A DNA stretch of 64,000 nucleotides from Parvibaculum sp. (lineage in GTDB: Bacteria > Pseudomonadota > Alphaproteobacteria > Parvibaculales > Parvibaculaceae). Each line of letters begins with the position of its first letter. The stretch's first letter is position 1. The notes under the pieces were generated by a model. That model was not told the origin of the DNA. It ran no database searches and worked only from the letters and a program-made list of their open reading frames with translations. Below are positions 18,579 to 27,116 of this stretch, in pieces. Made by a program: the position numbers and the translations under genes. The stretch is taken from the NCBI GenBank assembly GCA_002694985.1, contig NZNS01000001.1, positions 163,501 to 227,500 on the forward strand, given 5' to 3'.

Positions 18579-19574
18579 TCAGGCGATTTGGATGTTGGCT
18601 GCCGAGTCCGGCAGGTCCTGGCCGAAGCAGCGCTGATAGAATTCAGCAACGGTCGGGCGCTCCAGTTCGTCGCACTTGTTGAGGAAGGTGACGCGGAAGG
18701 CGAAACCGATATCGCCGCCGAAGATGCGTGCGTTTTCCGCCCAGGTAAGAACGGTACGCGGGCTCATCACGGTCGAAATATCGCCATTGATGAAGGCCGA
18801 ACGCGTGAGATCGGCAACGCGGACCATCGCATCGATGTTCTTGCGGCCCTCATCCGTGTCGTAGCTCTTCATCTTGGAGAGCATGATGTTCACTTCATCG
18901 TCATGCGGCAGGTAATTCAGCGTGGTCACGATGTTCCAGCGGTCCATCTGGCCCTGGTTGATCTGCTGTGTGCCGTGATAGAGGCCGGAGGTGTCGCCGA
19001 GGCCGACCGAATTCGCCGTCGCGAAGAGGCGGAAAGCGGGATGCGGACGGATGACGCGGTTCTGGTCGAGCAGGGTCAGCTTGCCCGAGGCTTCGAGTAC
19101 GCGCTGGATCACGAACATCACGTCCGGGCGGCCTGCGTCGTATTCGTCGAAGACGAGCGCGACGGGATGCTGCAGCGCCCAGGGAAGGATGCCTTCGCGG
19201 AATTCGGTGATCTGCTTGCCCTCTTTCAGCACGATCGCGTCCTTGCCGACAAGGTCGATACGGCTGATGTGGCTGTCCAGATTGATGCGGACGCAAGGCC
19301 AGTTTAGGCGGGCTGCGACCTGCTCGATATGGGTCGACTTGCCGGTGCCGTGATAGCCCTGAACGATCACGCGGCGATTATAGGCGTAGCCCGCCAGCAG
19401 GGCGATCGTCGTATCCTTGTCGAACAGATAATCGGGGTCGTAATCGGGCACATATTCATTGGGCTCCGAAAAGGCCGGTACTTCCATGTCGATGTCGATC
19501 TTGAACACCTCGCGGGCGGACACTTTCTTGTCCGGGAGGTTCTCCGACATGCCGTTTTTCGCTTCGAAGCTCAT
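18579..19574 (-). CDS. cobS: Aerobic cobaltochelatase subunit CobS (AAA ATPase)
   Basis: 331 residues from ATG 19574, chosen because GTAGGATTAGG precedes it; an ATG at 19550 fits the family's usual N-terminus almost as well, and the frame is open further up. AAA signatures: Walker [10 protein letters not shown] (73-81), Walker B-like LVFDEYDAG, and [11 protein letters not shown] for sensor 1. CobS hydrolyses ATP to drive cobalt insertion by CobN, and shares ancestry with the MoxR-type ATPases. It is 77 bases upstream of cobT in one operon. Confidence 0.96.
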   Translation of the reverse strand: MSFEAKNGMSENLPDKKVSAREVFKIDIDMEVPAFSEPNEYVPDYDPDYLFDKDTTIALLAGYAYNRRVIVQGYHGTGKSTHIEQVAARLNWPCVRINLDSHISRIDLVGKDAIVLKEGKQITEFREGILPWALQHPVALVFDEYDAGRPDVMFVIQRVLEASGKLTLLDQNRVIRPHPAFRLFATANSVGLGDTSGLYHGTQQINQGQMDRWNIVTTLNYLPHDDEVNIMLSKMKSYDTDEGRKNIDAMVRVADLTRSAFINGDISTVMSPRTVLTWAENARIFGGDIGFAFRVTFLNKCDELERPTVAEFYQRCFGQDLPDSAANIQIA

Positions 19575-19608
19575 CCTAATCCTACTTCCGTACCCTAGGT
19601 GTTCGGGA

Positions 19609-19626
19609 CCGGCCGCTTGCGGCCGG
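19609..19626. other. GC hairpin in the cobS leader
   Basis: CCGGCCGC and GCGGCCGG form a perfect eight-base stem with a two-base loop, between the J-domain gene and cobS. No T run follows on the minus strand, so it is not a standard terminator. It could stabilise or regulate the cobST transcript. Confidence 0.4.
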
Positions 19627-19716
19627 CAGTTCAATCAAAAAAGGAGCGGCGCGCGTCTGCTGCCCGCAGCCCGCCCGGAACGGCAGTGTCTGCCGGCCTG
19701 CCCATGCCGCTCCCGC

Positions 19717-20394
19717 TTATGAGCCGAAGCCGCTTTTGCGGAGGTAATCGTAGGCCTGAATGACCTTGCGCAGACGCTCCTCGGCAGACCTGTCCCCGCC
19801 ATTGGCGTCCGGATGGTGCCTTTTTACCAGTTCCTTATACCGTGCCTTGATCTCGTTCAAGGATGCGGACGCAGGGAGATCCAGCGTATCGAGCGCCTTT
19901 TGCTCCAGCGCGCGCGGCTTACGCCGCGTTTCCGCGCCTTCCCGGGCATTCGGGCCGGGGTTCTCGTCAAAAAAGCCAAATGTATCGCGAAAAGGCGACT
20001 TCCCGCGAAATCTTGCCTCGAAAGGTGAGTTAAACGCTGCATTTGCGGAGTTAACGCCCAGATTCCAGGTCGGGCGGTGCCCGGTCAGGGCGTCGCGCTG
20101 AAAGTTGGCGATATCGGCGTCGCTCATGCCTTTGAAGAAGTCGTAGCTGCGGTTGAACTCGCGGATATGGGTTTCACAGAACCAGGCATACTGGCTGGCG
20201 CCAGCATCCGCCGTGTTGCCGGCGGGACCGATGCGCGGAGCGCGGAATGTGCCTATCTCGCGGCAGCTCGCCCATTCGCATTGTTTCGGGGCCTGTTCGC
20301 GCTTCATGCGCCGCACATGCGGGGGCTCCTCCACGCCGCGGCGTTTTCGGGGAGCGATCCTTATCGAATCGAAATATTTAGAAGTCAGCTTCAC
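19717..20394 (-). CDS. J-domain (DnaJ-like) protein
   Basis: 225 residues if it starts at the GTG at 20394 (VKLTSKYFDSIRI), which matches how this alphaproteobacterial family usually begins; the in-frame ATG at 20457 would add 21 atypical residues. A CEWASC ... CETH cysteine-containing N-terminal part is followed by an FNRSYDFF segment and, at the C-terminus (about 165-225), a J domain with the HPD motif in KRHHPDANGG. It is expected to recruit and stimulate an Hsp70. It diverges from bolA. No ribosome binding site is visible before the GTG. Confidence 0.85.
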   Translation of the reverse strand: MKLTSKYFDSIRIAPRKRRGVEEPPHVRRMKREQAPKQCEWASCREIGTFRAPRIGPAGNTADAGASQYAWFCETHIREFNRSYDFFKGMSDADIANFQRDALTGHRPTWNLGVNSANAAFNSPFEARFRGKSPFRDTFGFFDENPGPNAREGAETRRKPRALEQKALDTLDLPASASLNEIKARYKELVKRHHPDANGGDRSAEERLRKVIQAYDYLRKSGFGS

Positions 20395-20400
20395 GGGCAA

Positions 20401-20429
20401 ATTATGGGTTGGCGGTGGTGTCAAAACAA
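20401..20429 (-). promoter_or_regulatory. Candidate promoter giving a leaderless J-domain mRNA
   Basis: On the minus strand TTGTTT (20429-20424), 17 bases, CATAAT (20406-20401). Six bases follow before the GTG start codon at 20394, so the transcript would begin at or within one or two bases of the start codon. Confidence 0.4.
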
Positions 20430-20477
20430 GGAAGCATGGCGCGGCTTCCATTAACAAATAGCCTAGCGAGTTAGCTC

Positions 20478-20756
20478 ATGTCCGTCGCGGAGACGATACG
20501 CCGCAAGATCGAAGCCGCCCTTCTACCGGAACGGCTGGAAATAGTTGATGAGTCTCATCTGCACAAGGGCCATGCCGGGCACCGGCCCGAAGGGGAGACA
20601 CATTTCCGCGTGACTGTCGTAGCCGCCGGGTTTTCCGGTAAATCGCGGGTCGAGCGCCAGCGTCTCGTCACGGCTGCACTCAAGGACGAGATGGGCGCAC
20701 CCATCCACGCACTTTCCATGAAGACGCTGACGCCGGAAGAAGCAGCCGCATCCTAG
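20478..20756 (+). CDS. bolA: BolA family protein
   Basis: 92 residues. The BolA fold is clear: MSVAETIRRKIEAAL, LEIVDESHLHKGHAGHRPEG, ETHFRVTVV, SGKSRVERQRLV and IHALSMKTLTPEE. The conserved histidines and the KSRVERQR helix are those that bind a monothiol glutaredoxin iron-sulfur cluster, so it probably acts in iron-sulfur trafficking; older work ties BolA to morphology. The last three bases of the gene overlap the convergent CorC-like gene through one CTAG. Confidence 0.93.
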   Translation: MSVAETIRRKIEAALLPERLEIVDESHLHKGHAGHRPEGETHFRVTVVAAGFSGKSRVERQRLVTAALKDEMGAPIHALSMKTLTPEEAAAS

Positions 20757-22045
20757 TCGCCAGCGCCCGCCTTCAGGCCGCGTGCTGATGTGATGCGCAT
20801 CTGCGTGATCTGGTTACGCTGACGCCGCGTGATTTCGAAGCGGAAGCCGTGAAAGGTGAAAGCCTGCCCGACCTCGGGAATGGTACGCGCCTCATGAATG
20901 ACAAGACCGGCGATGGTCGTTGCCTCGTCGTCGGGCAAGGACCAGTCGAAAGCGCGGTTGAGGTCGCGGATCGGGACCGAGCCGTTCACGATGACCGAGC
21001 CGTCCGGCTGGGCGCGTACGCCCGCCACGTCGATATCGTGCTCATCCGAAATTTCGCCAACGATTTCCTCCAGAATGTCTTCCAGCGTGATGAGGCCCAT
21101 CAGCGCGCCGTACTCGTCAACGACGAGTGCAAAATGCGTCTTTCGGCGCAGAAAGGCGTTGAGCTGGCCCTGCAGGGTCGTCGTGTCCGGTACGAACCAG
21201 GGCTTCGTCGCCACGGCGAGAACGTCCACCGCGTCAGGGTTCCAGCCCGCACTCGCCAGCGCGCGCAGCAGATCCTTTGCATGCAGCACACCGATGATGT
21301 TTTCCTGTTCGTCGCGCCAGAGCGGGATGCGCGTGTGCGGGCTTGCGAGAACCTGGCCTACGATTTCGCTATTTGTCTGTGCGGCATCGATCATCGCGAT
21401 GTTCTTGCGATGGACCATGATGTCGCTGACTTCAAGATCGCGCAGATCGAGAATGCCGCCCAGCATGTCGCGGTCGACCTTCACCACGCCGCCTTCATGG
21501 TGGTGCAGGTTGATAGCACCGCGCAATTCTTCATGCGCGGAAAGTACCTGCTGCTGGGCGTCGACATTGAGGCCGAAGATACGGAAGGTGTGGCGCACGA
21601 TGAATTGAACGGCGGCTGTTACCGGGCCGAAAAGAAAGGTGAGCACACGCAAGGGTTGCGAAACGGCAAGCGCGACGCGGTCGGTATTCGTGATTGCAAG
21701 GGTCTTCGGCGCAACTTCCGCAAAAATCAGCACGACCGCCGTCATGACGAGTGTCGCATAGACAACGCCCGCATCGCCGAACAGCGCGAGGAAAAGGCTC
21801 GTCGCCAGCGCCGAGGCGAGAATGTTGACGAGATTGTTGCCGAGCAGGATTGCGCCGATCAGGCGCTCGCGATCTTCCGTCAGGCGCAGCACGATCCGGG
21901 CGCGCTTGTCGCCCTCTTCGGCGAGGTGGTGCATGCGCGCGCGCGAAGCGGCGGTCAGCGCCGTTTCCGAGCCCGAGAAGAAGCCGGAGAAAAGCAGCAG
22001 CAATACAATGGCGCAAAGAATGACGCCGAGACCGAGCGAAACCAT
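20753..22045 (-). CDS. HlyC/CorC (CNNM/DUF21) family membrane protein
   Basis: 430 residues: a DUF21 transmembrane domain with three to four helices (residues 1-190, including GFFSGSETALTAASRARM and LLGNNLVNILASALAT), paired CBS domains (about 200-330, with VHRKNIAMIDA and VDEYGALMGLITLEDILEEIVGEI), and a C-terminal CorC_HlyC FAD-like domain ending in ITRRQRNQITQMRIT. Members act as magnesium or cobalt exporters or regulators; 'hemolysin' labels are historical. It lies one base after aroB on the same strand, and the arrangement aroK-aroB-corC-like is common in alphaproteobacteria. Confidence 0.92.
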   Translation of the reverse strand: MVSLGLGVILCAIVLLLLFSGFFSGSETALTAASRARMHHLAEEGDKRARIVLRLTEDRERLIGAILLGNNLVNILASALATSLFLALFGDAGVVYATLVMTAVVLIFAEVAPKTLAITNTDRVALAVSQPLRVLTFLFGPVTAAVQFIVRHTFRIFGLNVDAQQQVLSAHEELRGAINLHHHEGGVVKVDRDMLGGILDLRDLEVSDIMVHRKNIAMIDAAQTNSEIVGQVLASPHTRIPLWRDEQENIIGVLHAKDLLRALASAGWNPDAVDVLAVATKPWFVPDTTTLQGQLNAFLRRKTHFALVVDEYGALMGLITLEDILEEIVGEISDEHDIDVAGVRAQPDGSVIVNGSVPIRDLNRAFDWSLPDDEATTIAGLVIHEARTIPEVGQAFTFHGFRFEITRRQRNQITQMRITSARGLKAGAGD

Positions 22046-22046
22046 T

Positions 22047-23165
22047 TCAGGCGGGCTCCCTCTCCTGCATCACAGCCCGAAGCGCATCGGGGTCGACGTC
22101 GCGGGTAATGAAAGCTTCGCCTATTCCCCGCGCGAGAATGAAGGTGAGGGCGCCGTCGACGACTTTCTTGTCCTGGCCCATCAATGCGATCAGTGTGTCC
22201 GCATCCGGCAAGTCGCCCGGAATGTCGGCGAGAGAGCAGGGCAGGCCTGCGCGGGCAAGGTGCTGCCGAACGCGCACTGCATCCTGGCCTGGGCAAAGTT
22301 CCAGCCGGGCGGAAAGTTCGAAGGCAAGCGCCATGCCCACAGCCACGCCCTCGCCATGCACGAGGCGGCTGGAAAAACCCGTCGCCGCTTCCAGCGCATG
22401 GCCGAATGTATGGCCGAGATTGAGAAGCGCGCGCACCCCGCCTTCGCGTTCGTCGGCGGCTACGGTCGCGGCCTTCGCCTCGCAGCTTTTCACGATGGCA
22501 TGGATGCGCGTCTCGACATCGCCTTCTTTCAGGCGGTCGAGGTTTTCTTCCAGCCAGTCGAAGAAATCGCGGTCGCCGATAAGGCCGTATTTCACGACCT
22601 CGGCATAGCCCGCCAGAAATTCGCGCATCGGTAATGTCGCAAGTGCGTCCGTGTCGGCCAGTACGAGGCGGGGCTGGTGGAAGGCGCCGGCGAGGTTCTT
22701 GCCGTGTTTTGTGTTGATGCCGGTCTTGCCGCCGACGGAGCTGTCCACCTGCGCGAGAAGCGTTGTCGGTATCTGCGCAAAGTCGATGCCGCGCCGGAGA
22801 ATCGCGGCGGCAAATCCCGTCAGATCGCCAATGACGCCGCCACCGAGCGCGATCACGAGGTCGCCGCGTTCGATTTCCTCACCGAGCAGCCATTCAGTCA
22901 GCTTTTCGAGCTGGGCGAAGGATTTAGTGGCCTCGCCTGCGGGCAGGCGAATGGCCGAGTGGCGAATGCCCTCTGCATCGAGGCTTTTCTCAAGCGCGGG
23001 CAGGTGGATATTACCTACCGTTTCGTCGGTGACGATGGCGACACGCTTGCGGCGAAGGAGCGGCGCAAGATGTGTGCCCGCTTCGGCGATCAGGCCGGGA
23101 CCGGCCAGAATGTCATAGGCACGGTCGCCGAGTTCGACCCGCACTTTTTTTGCGTCCTTACTCAT
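22047..23165 (-). CDS. aroB: 3-dehydroquinate synthase
   Basis: 372 residues from ATG 23165; the frame is open 23 codons further but inside aroK. Family motifs: LPAGEATKSFAQLEKL, ALGGGVIGDLTGFAAA, QIPTTLLAQVDSSVGGKTGIN, and the metal ligands in GYAEVVKYGLI and NLGHTFGHALE. It cyclises DAHP to 3-dehydroquinate, using NAD and a divalent metal, in the shikimate pathway in the cytoplasm. The start overlaps the end of aroK by eight bases, so the two are translationally coupled. Confidence 0.97.
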   Translation of the reverse strand: MSKDAKKVRVELGDRAYDILAGPGLIAEAGTHLAPLLRRKRVAIVTDETVGNIHLPALEKSLDAEGIRHSAIRLPAGEATKSFAQLEKLTEWLLGEEIERGDLVIALGGGVIGDLTGFAAAILRRGIDFAQIPTTLLAQVDSSVGGKTGINTKHGKNLAGAFHQPRLVLADTDALATLPMREFLAGYAEVVKYGLIGDRDFFDWLEENLDRLKEGDVETRIHAIVKSCEAKAATVAADEREGGVRALLNLGHTFGHALEAATGFSSRLVHGEGVAVGMALAFELSARLELCPGQDAVRVRQHLARAGLPCSLADIPGDLPDADTLIALMGQDKKVVDGALTFILARGIGEAFITRDVDPDALRAVMQEREPA

Positions 23166-23766
23166 GGCTGGGACCGGCGTGGTTCGCCCGGAAAAGGTCG
23201 AGTTTTTCGATGATCTGTTCGACGACCGCATCATGCGGTCCTTCGAGGCTTTCGATCGTAATGTCGGCCCCGGCGTAAACGGGGTAGCGCTGGTCCATAA
23301 GTCTCTTCATCGTTTCGCGTGGGTCGCCCTTCTGCAAAAGCGGACGGTCGCCGCGTTTGCCGACGCGCTTCATCAGCACGTCCAGATCTGCTTTCAGCCA
23401 TATGGAAATGCCGCGAGCCGCAATATTGGCACGGGTAAGCGGATCCATGAAGGCGCCGCCTCCGGTTGCGAGCACCTGCGGTCCCTCGCCGAGGAGCCGG
23501 GCGATCACGCGTCGTTCGCCCGCGCGAAAAGCTGCTTCGCCCCGGCGTTCGAATATTTCGGGAATGCTCTCCCCGGCCGCCTGTTCTATTTCGGCATCTG
23601 TGTCCACGAATGCAAGGTCGAGGCGTCGCGCCAGACGGCGGCCCACCGTGGTTTTACCGGCTCCCATCAAGCCGACCAGCACGATGGAGCGTTCGGCGAG
23701 CGGAACCGGCGCGAGCGCCTCGTTCTCGTCTCTTTCGTCCGCCCTGCTTTCATCTGCTTGCGTCAT
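23158..23766 (-). CDS. aroK: Shikimate kinase
   Basis: 202 residues. Walker A is GLMGAGKTT (32-40), followed by the shikimate-binding DTDAEIE, a middle FRAGERRVIARLL segment, GGGAF, and the lid arginine region RGDRPLLQ. It phosphorylates shikimate at the 3-hydroxyl using ATP. The N-terminal 25 residues are acidic and family-unspecific. It leads the aroK-aroB-corC-like operon and diverges from the small membrane protein at 24073. Confidence 0.97.
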   Translation of the reverse strand: MTQADESRADERDENEALAPVPLAERSIVLVGLMGAGKTTVGRRLARRLDLAFVDTDAEIEQAAGESIPEIFERRGEAAFRAGERRVIARLLGEGPQVLATGGGAFMDPLTRANIAARGISIWLKADLDVLMKRVGKRGDRPLLQKGDPRETMKRLMDQRYPVYAGADITIESLEGPHDAVVEQIIEKLDLFRANHAGPSHE

Positions 23767-24072
23767 TCTGTTCCGTTGGCCTTTGGCTGGGCCTCTTTCA
23801 GCCTTTTGGCTGGGGTGGTCCCGTTTTCGGGTTCCATTGTGGCTGCCTTAACCCGCTTGGCCTAGTCTCCCGGTCTTTCGCCGGGCCGCTTTCCCGAATC
23901 GTAAACGAAGGTTAATGGGGTTGCAGCCTGTCATGGCTGTAGATAAGGCCTCAGGAGGGCGGAGTCGCGCCCAAATTTCGCCGCAAGCGGACCGTAAGGC
24001 TGGAGAACTGTCCCGGCGGCATGAACCCGAAGGTCGAAGCCCCGAGGTTTCGATCCGCAAGAAGGAAGAATC
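23767..24072. other. Divergent intergenic region
   Basis: 306 bases between aroK and the small membrane protein, likely to carry promoters for both. I see no strong -35/-10 pair, tRNA or clear hairpin. XerD is nearby, but I see no dif-like 28-base element. Confidence 0.5.
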
Positions 24073-24216
24073 ATGAGCCGTGCTACCAGCTTTCTCGTTC
24101 TCGTCGTCATTCTCGTGGTGGTCGTCGTTGGCGGGCTCTTTTATCTGGATCAGGCCGTTGAGCCGCAGACCCAGACAGTGGAGAAGGTTCTCCCAGATGA
24201 CCAGTTCGCGCGTTAA
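24073..24216 (+). CDS. Small single-span membrane protein (47 aa)
   Basis: 47 residues from ATG 24073, with GAAGGAAGAA directly upstream as a ribosome binding site. Residues 6-25 are one hydrophobic helix (FLVLVVILVVVVVGGLFYL), followed by a polar tail ending PDDQFAR. Its 3' end overlaps the next gene by 20 bases in another frame, which suggests coupling. I do not know a function; a similarly placed small protein next to xerD and aroK is common in related genomes as far as I recall. Confidence 0.65.
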   Translation: MSRATSFLVLVVILVVVVVGGLFYLDQAVEPQTQTVEKVLPDDQFAR

Positions 24217-26140
24217 ACCAATGGCGCGGCGGCGTTTTGCCGCCGGTTTGGCGCTTGTCGCTTCACTTTCGGCTTCCGGCGCTGCGGTTTGCGCCGAGGA
24301 GACGAACATGCTGCAGGCGCCTGCGGATATGCAGCCCGTACAGCCGGTGCCGCGCGCGCTGGCCGGGCCGGCCGTGGGGCCGCAAAGTATCGTGCCGCCG
24401 GGCTTCGGGGCGACGACCCCTTCGTCTGCATCGCGTGCTGCGGAACCTTCCGGTCCCGCGCAGCTTTTTCCCACCGGTGTGCAGCCTGCGGAACAGAGCG
24501 TTCGCGTCCTGGGTTCCGTGCCGGGGCGTAGCGGGTCAGGCATCGAGATCGGCTCGCTTTCCGGCGTCGATGCGGCCACAGCGGGTCTTCTGAGCGGCCA
24601 TGAGGGATTCGGCGCGGATATGTGGCGGGGCGCTTCCCGGGCGGATATCGACAGCTATCTTTCGCGTTTGCCGGTGCCGGTGCGGTCGCCCGTCATGAAC
24701 GATCTTGCGCGGCGCCTTCTTCTGACAGGGGCACGGACGCCGGAAGGAGCGGGGAACGCAAGCTCGCTTCTGGCCATGCGTCTCAATCTGCTGATCGCGG
24801 CGGGGCATACGCAGGCCGCACTTCAGCTCGCCGAAGCAGCAGGCAAGGAACGTTCACCGGGCGTTGCCGTGCAACTCGCACGGGCGGCTCTTGCGCAGGA
24901 CAATGAAAAGCTCGCTTGCGACGCGCTGAAGGACATTCCGCCGGGAAACGATCCCGCGCATGACAGAATGGCGGCCTTTTCGGTGAAGCTCAGCACCTAT
25001 TGCCAGATAGCGGCGGGCAACCGGGAAATTGCGAGCCTCACACTCGACCTTGCGCGCGAGGAAGGGCTCGACGACCCGCTCTTCTATTCGCTTGCAAGCG
25101 AAGCTGCGGCGGGGATAACGCTGCGCGCACCCGAGCCGAACGAACTCGGCATTATGGACGCCGCCTTCTACCGTCTGGCCAAGCGTGATTTGCCGAAAAA
25201 TACGGCAGCGATCGCGGTGCCGGCGCTTCTGCCTTCGCTGCTCGACGATCCGTCCATTTCTGCCGAACAAAAGGTCGAGATGGCTGAGCGGGCGGCGGCA
25301 TACGGGCTTATCAACGGGCGCCAGCTTGCGGCCTTCTACAGAAAGCCGCGCTTCACGGATGAACAAATGGCGGGATTGCTGACCGCCGACATCCCGGAAT
25401 CCTCATCCCTGCGCCGGGCCATGATCTACCAGGCGATCGGATCGGCGGTTGCGGCCGATGAGCGCATCCAGCTTTTCAAGCTGGCCTTTGCGACGGCAGA
25501 AACGGCGGGCCTCTACTATCCGACAGTTGAAGCCCTATATCCTGAACTGAGCGCGATGGAACCGAACGCCGCGCTTCGTCCACTGGCGCCGGCGGCGACC
25601 CGTGCCTTCATCGCCATTGGCGAAAACACGAAAGCTCGGGAATGGTTTGCCCTGGTGGCACCGGGCGGTCAGATGCTTGGCCGCGACGGGCGGGAGTTGT
25701 CCGGTCTGATGAGGGTCGCTGGCGGTTCGGCGACTGGTTTCGATGGCAAAGAACTTTCGGCGGAAATCATTGCCGATCTTAAATCCGGCGTGAAGTCGAC
25801 GCAGTTTTATGCCGCAAGCGAAGCAATGCTTCTGGATGCGCTCGGGTTCAAACTTGATCCCGCCGTCTGGGAGGCCCTGCTTGATGCGCGCGGCGCACTG
25901 ACGGGCAAGGTTCCGCCCGAGGCGCTGCTCAATCGGTTGCATGCGGCGGGCGCCAGGGATGCGGTTGGTGAAACTGTGCTTCTCGCGCTCGACGTGACAG
26001 GACAGGCCGGTCCCGGTTCGGTGCATCCGCGTGCCTCGGCGCAGGCGGTGGCAAGCCTTCGGGCCGTCGGTCTGGAGAGCGAGGCGCGGCGTCTCGCATT
26101 GGAAGCGCTGATGGCGAGAAGTAGCGCCGGGCGCGGTTGA
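24197..26140 (+). CDS. Secreted or periplasmic helical-repeat protein of unknown function
   Basis: 647 residues from ATG 24197 (MTSSRVKPMARRR), giving an N-terminal signal peptide with a long hydrophobic core cut near AVCAEE at about residue 35. A low-complexity P/A/G-rich segment runs to about 130, then alpha-helical repeats reminiscent of TPR scaffolds (AGHTQAALQLAEAAGKE and similar) fill the rest. In alphaproteobacterial annotations this gene, between aroK and xerD, is often called 'antifreeze glycopeptide polyprotein', a name from composition, not function. I treat the role as unknown. Confidence 0.7.
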   Translation: MTSSRVKPMARRRFAAGLALVASLSASGAAVCAEETNMLQAPADMQPVQPVPRALAGPAVGPQSIVPPGFGATTPSSASRAAEPSGPAQLFPTGVQPAEQSVRVLGSVPGRSGSGIEIGSLSGVDAATAGLLSGHEGFGADMWRGASRADIDSYLSRLPVPVRSPVMNDLARRLLLTGARTPEGAGNASSLLAMRLNLLIAAGHTQAALQLAEAAGKERSPGVAVQLARAALAQDNEKLACDALKDIPPGNDPAHDRMAAFSVKLSTYCQIAAGNREIASLTLDLAREEGLDDPLFYSLASEAAAGITLRAPEPNELGIMDAAFYRLAKRDLPKNTAAIAVPALLPSLLDDPSISAEQKVEMAERAAAYGLINGRQLAAFYRKPRFTDEQMAGLLTADIPESSSLRRAMIYQAIGSAVAADERIQLFKLAFATAETAGLYYPTVEALYPELSAMEPNAALRPLAPAATRAFIAIGENTKAREWFALVAPGGQMLGRDGRELSGLMRVAGGSATGFDGKELSAEIIADLKSGVKSTQFYAASEAMLLDALGFKLDPAVWEALLDARGALTGKVPPEALLNRLHAAGARDAVGETVLLALDVTGQAGPGSVHPRASAQAVASLRAVGLESEARRLALEALMARSSAGRG

Positions 26141-26156
26141 GTAAAAGGTGAGTTAA

Positions 26157-27116
26157 ATGGCGAAAGAGTCTCAGGAGCGCGGGCAATATCTCGAAGCCTT
26201 TCTCGAAATGCTGAGCGCGGAGCGCGGTGCGGCTCGCAACACGCTCGATGCTTATGAACGCGATCTGAAAGATTTCTCCGCTTTTCTCAATGCACGGAGC
26301 AAGTCCGAAACAGCTGCTGCCACCAAGGATATTCGCGACTATCTCGAAAATCTCGCGGCGCAGGGCCTTTCCGCTTCGACTGCCGCGCGGCGCCTTTCCG
26401 CCATTCGTCAGTTTCACGGTTTCCTCTTTGCTGAAGGCATCCGCTCCGACGATCCTTGCGGCTCGATCGAAGGGCCGCGCCGTGCACGCCCTTTGCCCAA
26501 GACGCTGACGGTCGAGGAGGTTGATGCGCTTCTTTCCGCCGCCCAACGCGCGGAAGACGGGCGCACCCAGGAAGAAGCGGTCCTTGCCTACAAGCGCGCG
26601 CGTCTCGTTTGCCTGATGGAAGTTCTTTATGCAACGGGACTTCGTGTTTCCGAACTTGTCGGGCTGCCGCTTTCTGCCGTGCGCGGTGACGAGCGGTTCC
26701 TTGCGGTGAGCGGCAAGGGTGGACGTGAACGCCTCGTACCGCTCTCGGAAACTGCGCGCGCCGCTATCGACGCCTATCTCCCGCTCCGCTCGATGCGTCT
26801 CGGCGATCAGGTTTCACCCTGGCTTTTTCCTTCGCGTGGACGGCAGGGCCACCTCACGCGCCATCGCTTCGCGCAGCTTTTGAAGGATCTGGCGGTCGCC
26901 GCCGGGCTCGATCCGACGCGCGTTTCGCCTCATACGCTGCGCCATGCCTTTGCAAGCCATCTGCTTGCAAACGGTGCGGATTTGCGTGCGGTGCAGCAGA
27001 TGCTCGGCCACGCCGACATCTCGACTACGCAGATCTACACGCATGTGCTCGACGAGCGTTTGAAGGAGCTGGTGCAGACGCATCACCCGCTCGCGAAGAA
27101 GGATAAAGCCTCCTAG
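26157..27116 (+). CDS. xerD: Tyrosine recombinase XerD
   Basis: 319 residues. The N-terminal SAM-like DNA-binding domain (1-110) includes LSASTAARRLSAIRQFHGF. The catalytic domain has all active-site residues: R163 (GLRVSELVG), K187 (SGKGGRER), H259 and R262 (SPHTLRHAFASH), H285 (LGHADI) and nucleophile Y294. XerD with XerC resolves chromosome dimers at dif. XerD is preferred over XerC because of its position next to aroK and its HTLRHAF motif, but the two are hard to separate without alignment. It starts 16 bases after the preceding gene. Confidence 0.92.
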   Translation: MAKESQERGQYLEAFLEMLSAERGAARNTLDAYERDLKDFSAFLNARSKSETAAATKDIRDYLENLAAQGLSASTAARRLSAIRQFHGFLFAEGIRSDDPCGSIEGPRRARPLPKTLTVEEVDALLSAAQRAEDGRTQEEAVLAYKRARLVCLMEVLYATGLRVSELVGLPLSAVRGDERFLAVSGKGGRERLVPLSETARAAIDAYLPLRSMRLGDQVSPWLFPSRGRQGHLTRHRFAQLLKDLAVAAGLDPTRVSPHTLRHAFASHLLANGADLRAVQQMLGHADISTTQIYTHVLDERLKELVQTHHPLAKKDKAS

